Assembly: GCA_951813065.1 (NCBI GenBank)
Contig: CATOTH010000009.1
Span: 558,001 to 622,000, forward strand
DNA: 64,000 bases
DNA from: an uncultured Bryobacterales bacterium
GTDB lineage: Bacteria > Acidobacteriota > Terriglobia > Bryobacterales > UBA6623
Reading direction: 5' to 3'
In this document: positions 1 to 8,119 of the stretch, piece after piece
Layout: every line of letters starts with the position of its first letter
How positions within the stretch are numbered: the first letter of the stretch is position 1
The notes under the pieces: generated by a model
Seen by the model: the letters and a program-made list of their open reading frames with translations, nothing else
What the model was told of the DNA's origin: nothing
Database searches by the model: none
Translations under genes and position numbers: made by a program

Positions 1-1780
1 TGTCCTGGCTGGAACGCCACAGTCGCGAATCGAGTATCAGGAGGCTGAAGTCTCGATTTGGCATCTTCCAGCGGCGCCATTTCTTGGGATTGGCCGTTCC
101 CGATGGCGCGTCGTCGCCTGTGACCAAGTGATGTACGATCTGAAAATTCCGGCGCATATAGTCTCGGTCTTGGCCGAGATCGTCGAACGTCCTGATCGCG
201 AGTTGCTCCGGTCCCTTGACGTCGTCCATGCCGTAGTCGTGGTCGCCCGGGTTGATGGTGTTCCAGTGCCTCATCATCTGCCAGCGCGTAGTCGGCCCGC
301 AGAGGGTGGTAGTGACAATCTTGTATGCGTCGTCGGGAGAGGGCGGGTAAAGGAGCAGTTCCATGTACCATACGTCGTCCTCCCACATCATCACTTGGAA
401 GCCGAATTCCTCGAGGTGCTGGTAGGCTTTGCCTGTAGGCTGGTCGTGGACGAAGAATCCGCCGCCCGCCCCTGCATCAGGAAGCTTCGGCCCGCCCCCG
501 TGGATGGCGTGGCAGGAGAGCCCGCAGAGCTTGTACGGGGCGGTCAGTCTGGGCAAGCGCCCAACGTAAGAGCCAGTCGAAGGAACTTCGCCAACCTGCC
601 CAGTGCCGATGCCCACCGCGTCAGTTCCCAGCCGCGGATCGGCGGTCACATCGCGGCCGTCTTTCCACACGGTGTAATAGAGGTCTTGATTGGCCGGACT
701 CGATGGAAGTCTGGCGTCAACTACCGCCGTGTTACGCCGGAAGTCGTTGTTGACAATGGGGGCGGACCCGGCCGGGGCCACCGACTGCCATCCTCCGGCG
801 GGATCGGGAGAGTCCGCGACCCGGATCTCCGCGGTCTCGCCGTCGCTGCGAAAAAGCGCGATGAAGCGTACTTGCCATGCGTCGTCGACGGGTCTCAAAG
901 TGTCGCCGAGGGCGTAGCAGGAATGGCACTCATTGAGCACGGGTTCGAGTGGGATGTTCTCTTTGGGGACGACGCTGAATTTGGCGATTTCAAAGTCCAA
1001 GAGGCCTCGTCCGGCGATGCCTGCGAAACCTGCCAAGTGCTTTGTAGCGGCGATGTCGTCGACTTGGATTTCGGCCACACGGCGACCGTTGATCTCGAGG
1101 CTCACGACCGCGCTGGCCGTGTTCGCGCGAAGGTCGGAGATCGTGACGGTGATGAGGAAACGGTCTCCCGGGGATGGTGCCGGAACACGCTTTGTGGCTA
1201 CGACCCTGTCAGAACCATGCTCGCGAATGCCGAAGTAGCCGTCGTCGGTCCAGGCAGCGATCCAGGCAGCCTTGCCGTTCTGGCCTGACATTCCGAAGGA
1301 CTCGAAAAGCGTCGCAGAACCGAACGCCAGCCCAATGAGCCCATAGCCTTGTTGGTAAATCTTCCATTCCGGAGAGTCGCCTTCCCGCGGACCATGGGCC
1401 TTCGCCAGGATCTGCCCTTCCGCTTGCAGTCCGTATTCGCCCTGCAAACGCCAACGGCGATGCCAAATCAGGCCCGGGGGCAGGGACGGGTCGTAGTCGA
1501 CAGGCATACTGCGCTCGCCGTCCCGGCCGTGCGTCTCGTAGTGGTACGGGAAGCCCGTCCTGCGGGCGCGGTCTCCCAAGTTGTGAATTCTCCTGCGGAG
1601 AGCCCCGTCCTTGATCTGCCAGTAGCCCGGATTGAGCGTCTCCCAGTCGTCTCCGTGATAGAGGGAGTCCGGTCCTTCGAACAATGCCTCGCGCGCTGGC
1701 AGTCGTGGAACGGCGACGGCCGAAATAGTGGTCGCCGCCGCAGCCTGCAGGAATCTCCTGCGATTGAATGGATCGCTCAT
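1..1780 (-). CDS. PhoD-like metallophosphatase, TAT-exported (partial, runs off left edge)
   Basis: The reading frame opens with an ATG at 1780 and stays open to the window edge, giving 593 codons without a stop. Residues 7-12 (RRRFLQ) followed by an Ala-rich stretch form a twin-arginine signal, so the enzyme is predicted to be exported folded. Residues about 33-240 look like a beta-sandwich (DUF1080/LamG-like) region. The C-terminal part has PGDHDYG near residue 512 and LLILDSR near 582, which match metal-site and core-strand motifs of PhoD-type phosphatases and phosphodiesterases. The C-terminus lies outside the window. It is divergent from the sulfatase gene, and both products are exported hydrolases that release inorganic ions from organic esters. 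The exact substrate cannot be read from the sequence. A plus-strand frame across 128-1288 is antisense noise. Confidence 0.8.
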   Translation of the reverse strand, partial: MSDPFNRRRFLQAAAATTISAVAVPRLPAREALFEGPDSLYHGDDWETLNPGYWQIKDGALRRRIHNLGDRARRTGFPYHYETHGRDGERSMPVDYDPSLPPGLIWHRRWRLQGEYGLQAEGQILAKAHGPREGDSPEWKIYQQGYGLIGLAFGSATLFESFGMSGQNGKAAWIAAWTDDGYFGIREHGSDRVVATKRVPAPSPGDRFLITVTISDLRANTASAVVSLEINGRRVAEIQVDDIAATKHLAGFAGIAGRGLLDFEIAKFSVVPKENIPLEPVLNECHSCYALGDTLRPVDDAWQVRFIALFRSDGETAEIRVADSPDPAGGWQSVAPAGSAPIVNNDFRRNTAVVDARLPSSPANQDLYYTVWKDGRDVTADPRLGTDAVGIGTGQVGEVPSTGSYVGRLPRLTAPYKLCGLSCHAIHGGGPKLPDAGAGGGFFVHDQPTGKAYQHLEEFGFQVMMWEDDVWYMELLLYPPSPDDAYKIVTTTLCGPTTRWQMMRHWNTINPGDHDYGMDDVKGPEQLAIRTFDDLGQDRDYMRRNFQIVHHLVTGDDAPSGTANPKKWRRWKMPNRDFSLLILDSRLWRSSQD

Positions 1781-1986
1781 CGCGGCGGTATTGTACCAGC
1801 CGGAGCGCGCCGAGTGTCCATGCCAGGTCACCTGCTGGCAGGGCTGGTGCGAGCAATTGGTATTGTTGATGTCGAACTCGTCGACGGGTCGATGTCCAAG
1901 CTGGATGGTCTGGTCGAGGTTCGAGAGAGCAGGTGACAATGGGACCGAGATTAAGCGAGTCTGCAACCGTCAATTGCGGTAAGCGG

Positions 1987-3459
1987 ATGGGTTGGATTGA
2001 ATCGCTGGCGCGCTGGCGTCATCCAGGACAATCGTGGGGCGTTGGCTGCGCGGTTGTGTTCCTGACTGTTTGCTGTGGCGGTAGCGCCCAGAATAACGAT
2101 CAAACCGGGAGCCCGAACATCATTTGGATCATGGCCGATGACTTAGGATACGGGGACCTGGGATCTTACGGGCAGGAGCGGATCAAGACGCCGAACCTGG
2201 ACGCAATGGCGGACGAAGGCATGCGCTTCACGCACGCCTATGCAGGATTCACGGTTTGCGCTCCGTCCCGCAGCGTCCTCATGACCGGCCAGCACACCGG
2301 GCACACGAGAGTGCGGCGCAATGGCTCGAAAGGTCTGCTGGACGAAGACGTCACAGTTGCAGAACTGCTCCGCTCGATGGGCTATGCGACGGCGCTGATC
2401 GGCAAGTGGGGCTTGGGAATGGAGGATTCTCCCGGGGCTCCCTGGAGACAGGGCTTCGATCATTTCTTCGGGTACTTGAGCCAAGGGCATGCGCACAACT
2501 TCTATCCGGAGTTCCTGATGCGAAACGCGGAACGCACCCCGCTACGAAACGTTGTTGTGCGCTCCAGCCGGTATCAGGGTATGAGCGGCGTGGCCACGGA
2601 CCGCGTCGATTACTCCCACGACTTGCTGATGGCTGACGCTCTGGAATGGGTTGAGTCCCAAAGGGAAGGTCCATTCTTCCTGTATCTGGCCCTAACCATT
2701 CCACACGCGAATAATGAGGCCGGTTCGAGGAATGGCGGCGGGGATCCGGGCATCGACAGCATACTCGACGATTTGGGTGACCATCGGGAGCGAATCGGCA
2801 TGGAAGTTCCGGATGCCGGCATCTACGCGGACAAGGAGTGGCCAGGGCCTCAAAAGGGAACGGCGGCAATGATCACCCGCATGGACGGCGGCGTGGGGCA
2901 ATTGTTCGAGACACTACGACGTCTCGGCATCGACGAGAGAACCTTGGTGTTTTTCACTTCGGACAACGGACCGCATGCCGAGGGCGGCAACGACCCCCGG
3001 TTTTTCAACTCCAGCGGTCCGCTTCAGGGGTATAAACGCTCGCTTCACGACGGCGGGATCCGTGTGCCGATGATCGTTCGCTGGCCGGGCCAGGTGGCCC
3101 CCGGCACCGTTAGCGACTTGTCGTGGTATTTCGCGGACTTCCTCCCGACTGTCGCGGAGTTGGTCGGATTCGAAGTGCCCGATGACGTGGATGGCCGAAG
3201 CGTGCTACCAACATTGTTGGGCGAGGATCGACCGCGAGACGACAGATTCATGTATTGGGGCGGTACTCGCGGTAACGCTGAAGCTGTGAGGTGGGGGCGC
3301 TGGAAGGCTGTTCGGGAGAGTCCCGAGGAACCGCTGGAGATCTTCGACGTGACGAATGACGCTGGCGAGCAGAACAACGTGGCCGGGGACAATCCCGAGG
3401 TCGTGCGGGCAATCGTCGAATTCATGGATCAGGCGGTTTCGGACCTGCCGGCGCAGTGA
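1987..3459 (+). CDS. Type I (formylglycine) sulfatase, exported
   Basis: This 490-residue protein hydrolyses sulfate esters, probably in the periplasm. The sulfatase core starts near residue 44, with the metal-binding pair D51-D52 in the segment IWIMADDLGYGD. The signature CAPSR lies at residues 91-95; Cys91 is the residue converted to formylglycine in this family. Further family landmarks are GKWGLGM, the DNGPH metal site in FTSDNGPHAEGG, and GGIRVPMIVRWPG near the C-terminal third. I chose the ATG at 1987 because it gives a short basic start and a hydrophobic core ending in VCCGGSAQ, a possible lipoprotein or Sec signal. A GTG at 1933 or an ATG at 1939 would add up to 18 residues before it. 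The substrate is unknown. No sulfatase-maturating enzyme is seen in the window. Confidence 0.92.
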   Translation: MGWIESLARWRHPGQSWGVGCAVVFLTVCCGGSAQNNDQTGSPNIIWIMADDLGYGDLGSYGQERIKTPNLDAMADEGMRFTHAYAGFTVCAPSRSVLMTGQHTGHTRVRRNGSKGLLDEDVTVAELLRSMGYATALIGKWGLGMEDSPGAPWRQGFDHFFGYLSQGHAHNFYPEFLMRNAERTPLRNVVVRSSRYQGMSGVATDRVDYSHDLLMADALEWVESQREGPFFLYLALTIPHANNEAGSRNGGGDPGIDSILDDLGDHRERIGMEVPDAGIYADKEWPGPQKGTAAMITRMDGGVGQLFETLRRLGIDERTLVFFTSDNGPHAEGGNDPRFFNSSGPLQGYKRSLHDGGIRVPMIVRWPGQVAPGTVSDLSWYFADFLPTVAELVGFEVPDDVDGRSVLPTLLGEDRPRDDRFMYWGGTRGNAEAVRWGRWKAVRESPEEPLEIFDVTNDAGEQNNVAGDNPEVVRAIVEFMDQAVSDLPAQ

Positions 3460-3538
3460 CGGTACGGTTTGGCGACGGTCACTTCGAGGTAACCGCTAGC
3501 GGGCTGATCTGGGCCGGACCCCCGGTGTGGAAGTGTGG

Positions 3539-3555
3539 CCCGGTCCCAGACCGGG
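3539..3555 (+). terminator. Hairpin downstream of sulfatase, possible terminator
   Basis: A perfect 7-bp inverted repeat (CCCGGTC / GACCGGG) with a 3-base loop sits about 80 bases after the sulfatase stop. It can be extended by one wobble pair and one more pair. No T-tract follows, so intrinsic termination is only a possibility. Confidence 0.3.
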
Positions 3556-3717
3556 TCCTTGCTGCAGCATGCTAGGCTTCAGCGCCTTCAGCGGGTTGCG
3601 AGAGTTCCGCATGGGTTGTTGCGCGATTTCATCGTGGACACGACTTGATGCCCCGCCGAGCCATGTAACCCGGGATTTCCGGAACTCTTCGCAATCTCGT
3701 ATACTCGCATTGCCCCG

Positions 3718-4158
3718 ATGCGCAAGAAGCTGTTTGATGAGATTGAAGTTGGTGAGACCCACGAGACTCCGGGAATTACCGTGACGGAATGGCACGTGAT
3801 GGGCTTTGCGGCGGTCTCGATGGACTTCTTCGAATTGCACACGAATGATGAGTACGCGCGTCGTACGCAATTCGGGCGTCGAGTCGCTCACGGGTTGTTG
3901 GGGCTCGCGTTGGCCGACGGGCTGAAGCATCGCTCGACTTTCCAGGTGGAGGCGATCGCCTCGCTTCACTGGTCGTGGGACTTCCGGGCGCCAATCCTCG
4001 TCGGCGATACGATTCGTGCCCGGCTGCGGGTGTCGGACAAGAAGGCTTCTCGATCGAAGCCGGACCGGGGGGCCGTCACGGTTGAATACGAGGTGCTGAA
4101 TCAACGCGACGAAGTCGTGCAGTCAGGGACAAATACGATGATGGTGAAGACATGCTGA
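3718..4158 (+). CDS. MaoC-like hot-dog dehydratase
   Basis: This 146-residue protein fits a single hot-dog-fold MaoC-like hydratase. Such enzymes hydrate enoyl-CoA or related thioesters. The hydratase-2 type motif region is visible in the first half: a conserved Asp in the segment SMDFFELHTNDEYA, followed by the Gly/His-rich RRVAHGLLGLAL that forms the substrate pocket. The C-terminus, with VGDTIRARLRV and a VEYEVLNQRDEVV strand, matches the usual ending of the family. The start at 3718 is the only ATG giving the full N-terminal strand (FDEIEVGETHETPG). The last seven bases overlap the start of the PQQ-like gene, so the two are probably cotranscribed. The CoA substrate is unknown. Confidence 0.85.
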   Translation: MRKKLFDEIEVGETHETPGITVTEWHVMGFAAVSMDFFELHTNDEYARRTQFGRRVAHGLLGLALADGLKHRSTFQVEAIASLHWSWDFRAPILVGDTIRARLRVSDKKASRSKPDRGAVTVEYEVLNQRDEVVQSGTNTMMVKTC

Positions 4159-5477
4159 CACGGAGAGGGTTCATTGCGATTGCCGCCTTGCCGCTGGCCG
4201 GGCGGCGAGGTGTCGCCAATTGGCCGGGGTTTCGGGGCGCGGACTCGACAGGAGTGCCGAATGACGAGTCCGGTCTCCCCCACAGTTGGAGTGCCACGGA
4301 AAACGTCGCCTGGAAGGCCGCCATCGGCGGAAGCGGGTGGTCATCTCCCATTGTCTGGGGCGACAACGTCTTTGTGACATCGGCTCGCGGCGCAACACTG
4401 GGATCCGAGCCGGAGGGAGGGTTCTACCAAGGCGCCGTCGAGAGCCCGCGCCCAGAAGATGAGCACCGGTGGTTCGCGCATTGTCTGGATCTCCAGACCG
4501 GTGACACTACGTGGCGGACGGAATTGCATCGCTCCGTGCCATCCGTAGGCCGTCACCGGAAGAATACATATGCTTCGGAGACCGCCGTCACTGACGGCGA
4601 GCATCTATACGCACACGTCGGTGATCTCGGCACATGGTGCCTGGACTATCAAGGCAAGATCTTGTGGCACCGACCGTGGCTTCCGGTAAGGACGCGGTGG
4701 GGGTATGGCACGGCGTCGTCCCCAAGGTTGCATGGCGGACGCCTCTACATCGTGAACGACAACGAGGAGCAGTCGTATCTAGTAGCCTTGGACAAAGCCA
4801 CTGGCGCGGAGATCTGGCGCGTCGAGCGAGACGAGCCGACGACCTGGTCAACGCCGTTTGTCTGGGAGACCGCCTCCAGAACGGAGATTGTCACCGTCGG
4901 CCGGGAGAGAGTGCGTTCGTACGACTTGGACGGCAGGGTGCTATGGGAGTTGCGCGGCCTTTCGTCCCTAGCCATACCGACACCGTTTGCCTCGGGAGAC
5001 CTGCTCTATGTCACCTCCGGATATGTAGGGAGCCAGGAGCGTCCGATCTACGCAATTCGGCCGGGGGCATCTGGAGACATCACCCTCCGAGATGGAGTGA
5101 CATCCAATGACTACATTGCTTGGTCTGTGCCGCAGGGCGGGCCGTACCATCCGTCAGGCTTGGTCTACCAGGGCCATTACTACACGCTTCACGATCGAGG
5201 ATTCTTGACCTGCCACGACGCGCTCACGGGCGCAGAAACCTACGGCAAGACCCGGATCTCACGCGACAGCGCCAATTTCACCGCTTCGCCATGGGCTTAC
5301 GATGGCAAGTTGTTCTGCCTTGACGAAGCTGGCACGACGTTCGTTGTCAAGACGGGGCCGGAATTCAAGTTGATCGGCACCAATGCGTTGGCTGAGATGT
5401 GCATGGCGACGCCTGCAATCGTTCCCGGCGGCTTGTTGATCCGGGCTTACTCGACGCTATTCAAGATTGCGGCGTAG
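4152..5477 (+). CDS. PQQ-like beta-propeller repeat protein, exported
   Basis: This 441-residue protein starts with TRRGFIAIAALPLAG, a twin-arginine-like signal. The mature part opens with NWPGFRGADSTGV, the usual opening of secreted PQQ-like outer-membrane-type propellers that carry a WPxFRG start. Repeated blade motifs follow, of the type LVALDKATGAEIWRV, SSPIVWGDNVFVTSARG and STPFVWE, consistent with a single seven- or eight-bladed propeller. No quinoprotein dehydrogenase catalytic Asp/Cys-Cys pattern stands out, so a binding or scaffold role is more likely than PQQ enzymology. The gene overlaps the MaoC-like gene by seven bases, which implies translational coupling. Whether it uses PQQ at all is not shown. 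Confidence 0.85.
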   Translation: MLTRRGFIAIAALPLAGRRGVANWPGFRGADSTGVPNDESGLPHSWSATENVAWKAAIGGSGWSSPIVWGDNVFVTSARGATLGSEPEGGFYQGAVESPRPEDEHRWFAHCLDLQTGDTTWRTELHRSVPSVGRHRKNTYASETAVTDGEHLYAHVGDLGTWCLDYQGKILWHRPWLPVRTRWGYGTASSPRLHGGRLYIVNDNEEQSYLVALDKATGAEIWRVERDEPTTWSTPFVWETASRTEIVTVGRERVRSYDLDGRVLWELRGLSSLAIPTPFASGDLLYVTSGYVGSQERPIYAIRPGASGDITLRDGVTSNDYIAWSVPQGGPYHPSGLVYQGHYYTLHDRGFLTCHDALTGAETYGKTRISRDSANFTASPWAYDGKLFCLDEAGTTFVVKTGPEFKLIGTNALAEMCMATPAIVPGGLLIRAYSTLFKIAA

Positions 5478-5538
5478 GGCTTTCGCCCTCATCGGAAGGT
5501 GATTCCGTGTCATTCGGACGGAAGGGGTCGGGTCGGTT

Positions 5539-6417
5539 CTAGCAGGCCCACGGAGGCCGCTCGGGAAGGAGCGCTTCGAATTCGGCAATTAGTTGGGCTT
5601 GGTACGCTCCCGCGAAAGAGCCGCCGAAGAAGCGTTCCAGGGCCTCGCTGTTCAGGCGTTCCCAAGACTGCTCTTCGTGTCCAGGGTTGACCGGGTAAAA
5701 CAAGCAGCCTGTTGCCTCGGCTGCCTTCCTGTCTCCGGGCGCATCGCCAATCATCAACCGCTTGTCGGGGGCGTAGCGATCTCCTCCGGCCATCGCCCGG
5801 AGGTGTTCGGTCTTCTTGCCGAGTTCCTGGCCAGCGATGACTTGGGGGTAGTGAGCGATGGCATTCTCGTCCCACTCGCGCTGCAACGCTTCTGCGGGAG
5901 TGCCCGAAACCACAACCAGATCGGCGTTGGACACAATCCTGTTCAGTGTGTCGACGACCCTCGGGAAAGGCGGCACGCCAAAGACAATGTCCTTGACCAA
6001 CACATTGACAGCAAGGCTCCAATCCATCGTCAAGTCCAGCAGTGGGTGAGGGGATTGCTTGCGGTACGCTTCAAGCCCTGCGTTGCTCGGTGGAAACTCG
6101 GAATCGATAAAGGCCTGAAGGGGCCCGAGATCGGGCACGTCGATCCCTCTCGCGGCGGCTTCCGGCCATTCTGAAACGAGGCGGAGTGACCGTACGCACA
6201 CCGGAAAGCGGTTCATGCCCCGCGTCTTGGAGTACAGATTGGCAAACTCCCAAGCACGCCTGGCGTACTTCGACGCCGCTTGCAGGCGCCAATGCTTGAT
6301 AAACATCGGCGTGAAGCATTCCTTGTGCTTGATCTCCATCGAGTCGAACACGCATCCGTCCGAATCGAGACCGACGAAATACTCGTGGGAGGGGCTGAAG
6401 TCTTGCAATGTCTTCAT
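5539..6417 (-). CDS. HAD-superfamily phosphatase
   Basis: The 292-residue protein has the four haloacid dehalogenase motifs. Motif I is FVGLDSDGCVFDS (nucleophile Asp near residue 18), motif II is VVSGTP in the second half, motif III is a Lys in GKKTEHLR, and motif IV is LMIGDAPGDRKAAEATG. The long cap between motifs I and II is mainly helical. It probably dephosphorylates a small metabolite. It lies 39 bases downstream of gnd on the same strand, so the pair is likely one transcript, and a sugar-phosphate or phosphonate substrate is a reasonable guess. The specific substrate is not known. The gene converges on the PQQ-like gene with a 61-base gap. Confidence 0.85.
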   Translation of the reverse strand: MKTLQDFSPSHEYFVGLDSDGCVFDSMEIKHKECFTPMFIKHWRLQAASKYARRAWEFANLYSKTRGMNRFPVCVRSLRLVSEWPEAAARGIDVPDLGPLQAFIDSEFPPSNAGLEAYRKQSPHPLLDLTMDWSLAVNVLVKDIVFGVPPFPRVVDTLNRIVSNADLVVVSGTPAEALQREWDENAIAHYPQVIAGQELGKKTEHLRAMAGGDRYAPDKRLMIGDAPGDRKAAEATGCLFYPVNPGHEEQSWERLNSEALERFFGGSFAGAYQAQLIAEFEALLPERPPWAC

Positions 6418-6456
6418 GGCTGGCTTGGAATGGCCGATGGAAAAGCCCTCGAAACA

Positions 6457-7869
6457 CTAGCGGCTCCACTGGGTATGGAACACGCCGTCCTTGTCGAGGC
6501 GCCGGTAGGTGTGAGCGCCGAAGTTGTCGCGTAACGCCTGCAGCAGGTTTGCCGGCAAGAACTCCGAGCGGTAGCTGTCCAGGTAAGCGAGCGTGGCGCC
6601 AAGGCAGGTGGTGGCGACTCCGCTACGATTCGCAACTTCCACTGCTGTCCTGAGCGCGGGCAGGGAAGCGTTGACGATGGAGGCGAATGCCGGATACACC
6701 AGCATGTTTTCCATGTCCGGTCGTTCCAGGTACGCCTGCTTGATCGGATCCAGGAGCCGCGAACGGATGATGCAGCCTTGTTTCCAGATACGGGAGACCT
6801 CGGCGAGATCGGTCCCGAAGTCGTACTCCCTGGAAGCGACCTGAATGAGGTGCAGGCCCTGTGCGTAGGAAGCGATCATTGCGAGGTACAGAGCGTCGTG
6901 CAGCACGCTGACGAGATCGGCCGTGTCGCCGTCGTACGAGACCTCGGACCTCCCGAGGATGCCGGAAGCCTCAACCCGCGCCTGTTTCAGTCCAGATAGG
7001 ATGCGGGCATTAACGGATTGCGTGAGAGTTGGAATTGGAACACCTAGATCCAAAGCGCTTTGCGCGGTCCACTTTCCAGTACCCTTCTGGCCCGCAGTGT
7101 CGAGAATCTTTTCAACCAACGGGTCGCCGGTGTTCTCGTCGATCTTGCTGAGGCACTGGGCCGTGATGTCAACAAGGAAACCGCCTACAGCTGGCGAATC
7201 GGTCCAACGCTGGAATACTGCTTGGATCTCCGACGTCTCCATGCGCGCAGCGCGGCGCAACACGTCGTACACCTCGCAAATCAGCTGCATGATTCCGTAC
7301 TCGATGCCGTTGTGGACCATCTTCACGTAGTGCCCCGCGGAGTGACGCCCGCAATAGGTGACGCAAGCGCCGTCATCCTCGGTCTTGGCGGCGATTCTCT
7401 CGAGTACTGGGGCGATCCGCTCGTAGGCCGCTCGGTCGCCGCCAGGCATGATTGAGGGACCCCACAGAGCGCCCTCCTCTCCGCCGGAAATTCCGCAGCC
7501 GACGAAGTGGATGCCGGCATCCTGGAGCCGCATGGCCCTTCTGTCCGTGTCGGGGAAGTGGGCGTTTCCTCCGTCGATGATCACGTCTTCTGGTTCGAGG
7601 TGATCGAGCAACGCGTCAATCACACGATCCGTCGCAGACCCGGCGGTTACCATCAACAGTACCCGCCTCGGACGATTGAGCAGGGAGGCCAGTTCTTCGA
7701 TGGACTGGGTAACGGTGACGTTCTTGCCGGCAGACTCGGCGCGCATACGCTGGGCGTTCTCGTTCCCGCGGTTGTACGCGATGACTGGGAATCCGTTGCG
7801 TTCAATGTTCAGTGCAACGTTACGGCCCATGACGCCAAGGCCGGCGACTGCGAAGTTGTCTTTTGCCAT
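6457..7869 (-). CDS. gnd: 6-phosphogluconate dehydrogenase, decarboxylating
   Basis: The 470-residue product oxidises 6-phosphogluconate to ribulose 5-phosphate with CO2 release, the third step of the oxidative pentose phosphate pathway. The N-terminal Rossmann fold carries GLGVMGRNVALN. The substrate-binding signature with KMVHNGIEYGIMQL contains the catalytic Lys and the conserved His-Asn-Gly. GQKGTGKWT lies in the helical dimerisation domain, and the C-terminal tail reaches into the partner subunit. Length and motif order match the long, NADP-preferring form. It starts at the ATG at 7869 and is followed by the HAD phosphatase gene. The divergent formate dehydrogenase operon begins 250 bases away. 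Confidence 0.97.
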   Translation of the reverse strand: MAKDNFAVAGLGVMGRNVALNIERNGFPVIAYNRGNENAQRMRAESAGKNVTVTQSIEELASLLNRPRRVLLMVTAGSATDRVIDALLDHLEPEDVIIDGGNAHFPDTDRRAMRLQDAGIHFVGCGISGGEEGALWGPSIMPGGDRAAYERIAPVLERIAAKTEDDGACVTYCGRHSAGHYVKMVHNGIEYGIMQLICEVYDVLRRAARMETSEIQAVFQRWTDSPAVGGFLVDITAQCLSKIDENTGDPLVEKILDTAGQKGTGKWTAQSALDLGVPIPTLTQSVNARILSGLKQARVEASGILGRSEVSYDGDTADLVSVLHDALYLAMIASYAQGLHLIQVASREYDFGTDLAEVSRIWKQGCIIRSRLLDPIKQAYLERPDMENMLVYPAFASIVNASLPALRTAVEVANRSGVATTCLGATLAYLDSYRSEFLPANLLQALRDNFGAHTYRRLDKDGVFHTQWSR

Positions 7870-8119
7870 TGGAGTTGTTCCTTGGTGGAAGCGCGGTATT
7901 AAGCACCCGCTTGGAGGTATACACGGGGCTAGAGGAAAGGCTTACCGAATGCCGCGTTGAGACTCTGCACCCCGGACAGAGAGCCGCGGAGTTCGGTGAA
8001 TCCTCTATTGTACGGTACCGCCTCGGCAGCTTGGGCCCGACTTGCCGGCCGGCTGTCCGGCGGCTCAGGACTGTTTCGGTTTCTTGCTGGGGCGAGAACC
8101 GGGTTAAGATGATATCCTC

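Noticed and set aside
128..1288. Long plus-strand frame (386 codons) across the left end
   Set aside because: It is antisense to the PhoD-like gene, which has a TAT signal and PhoD motifs on the minus strand; the plus frame has no recognisable domain.
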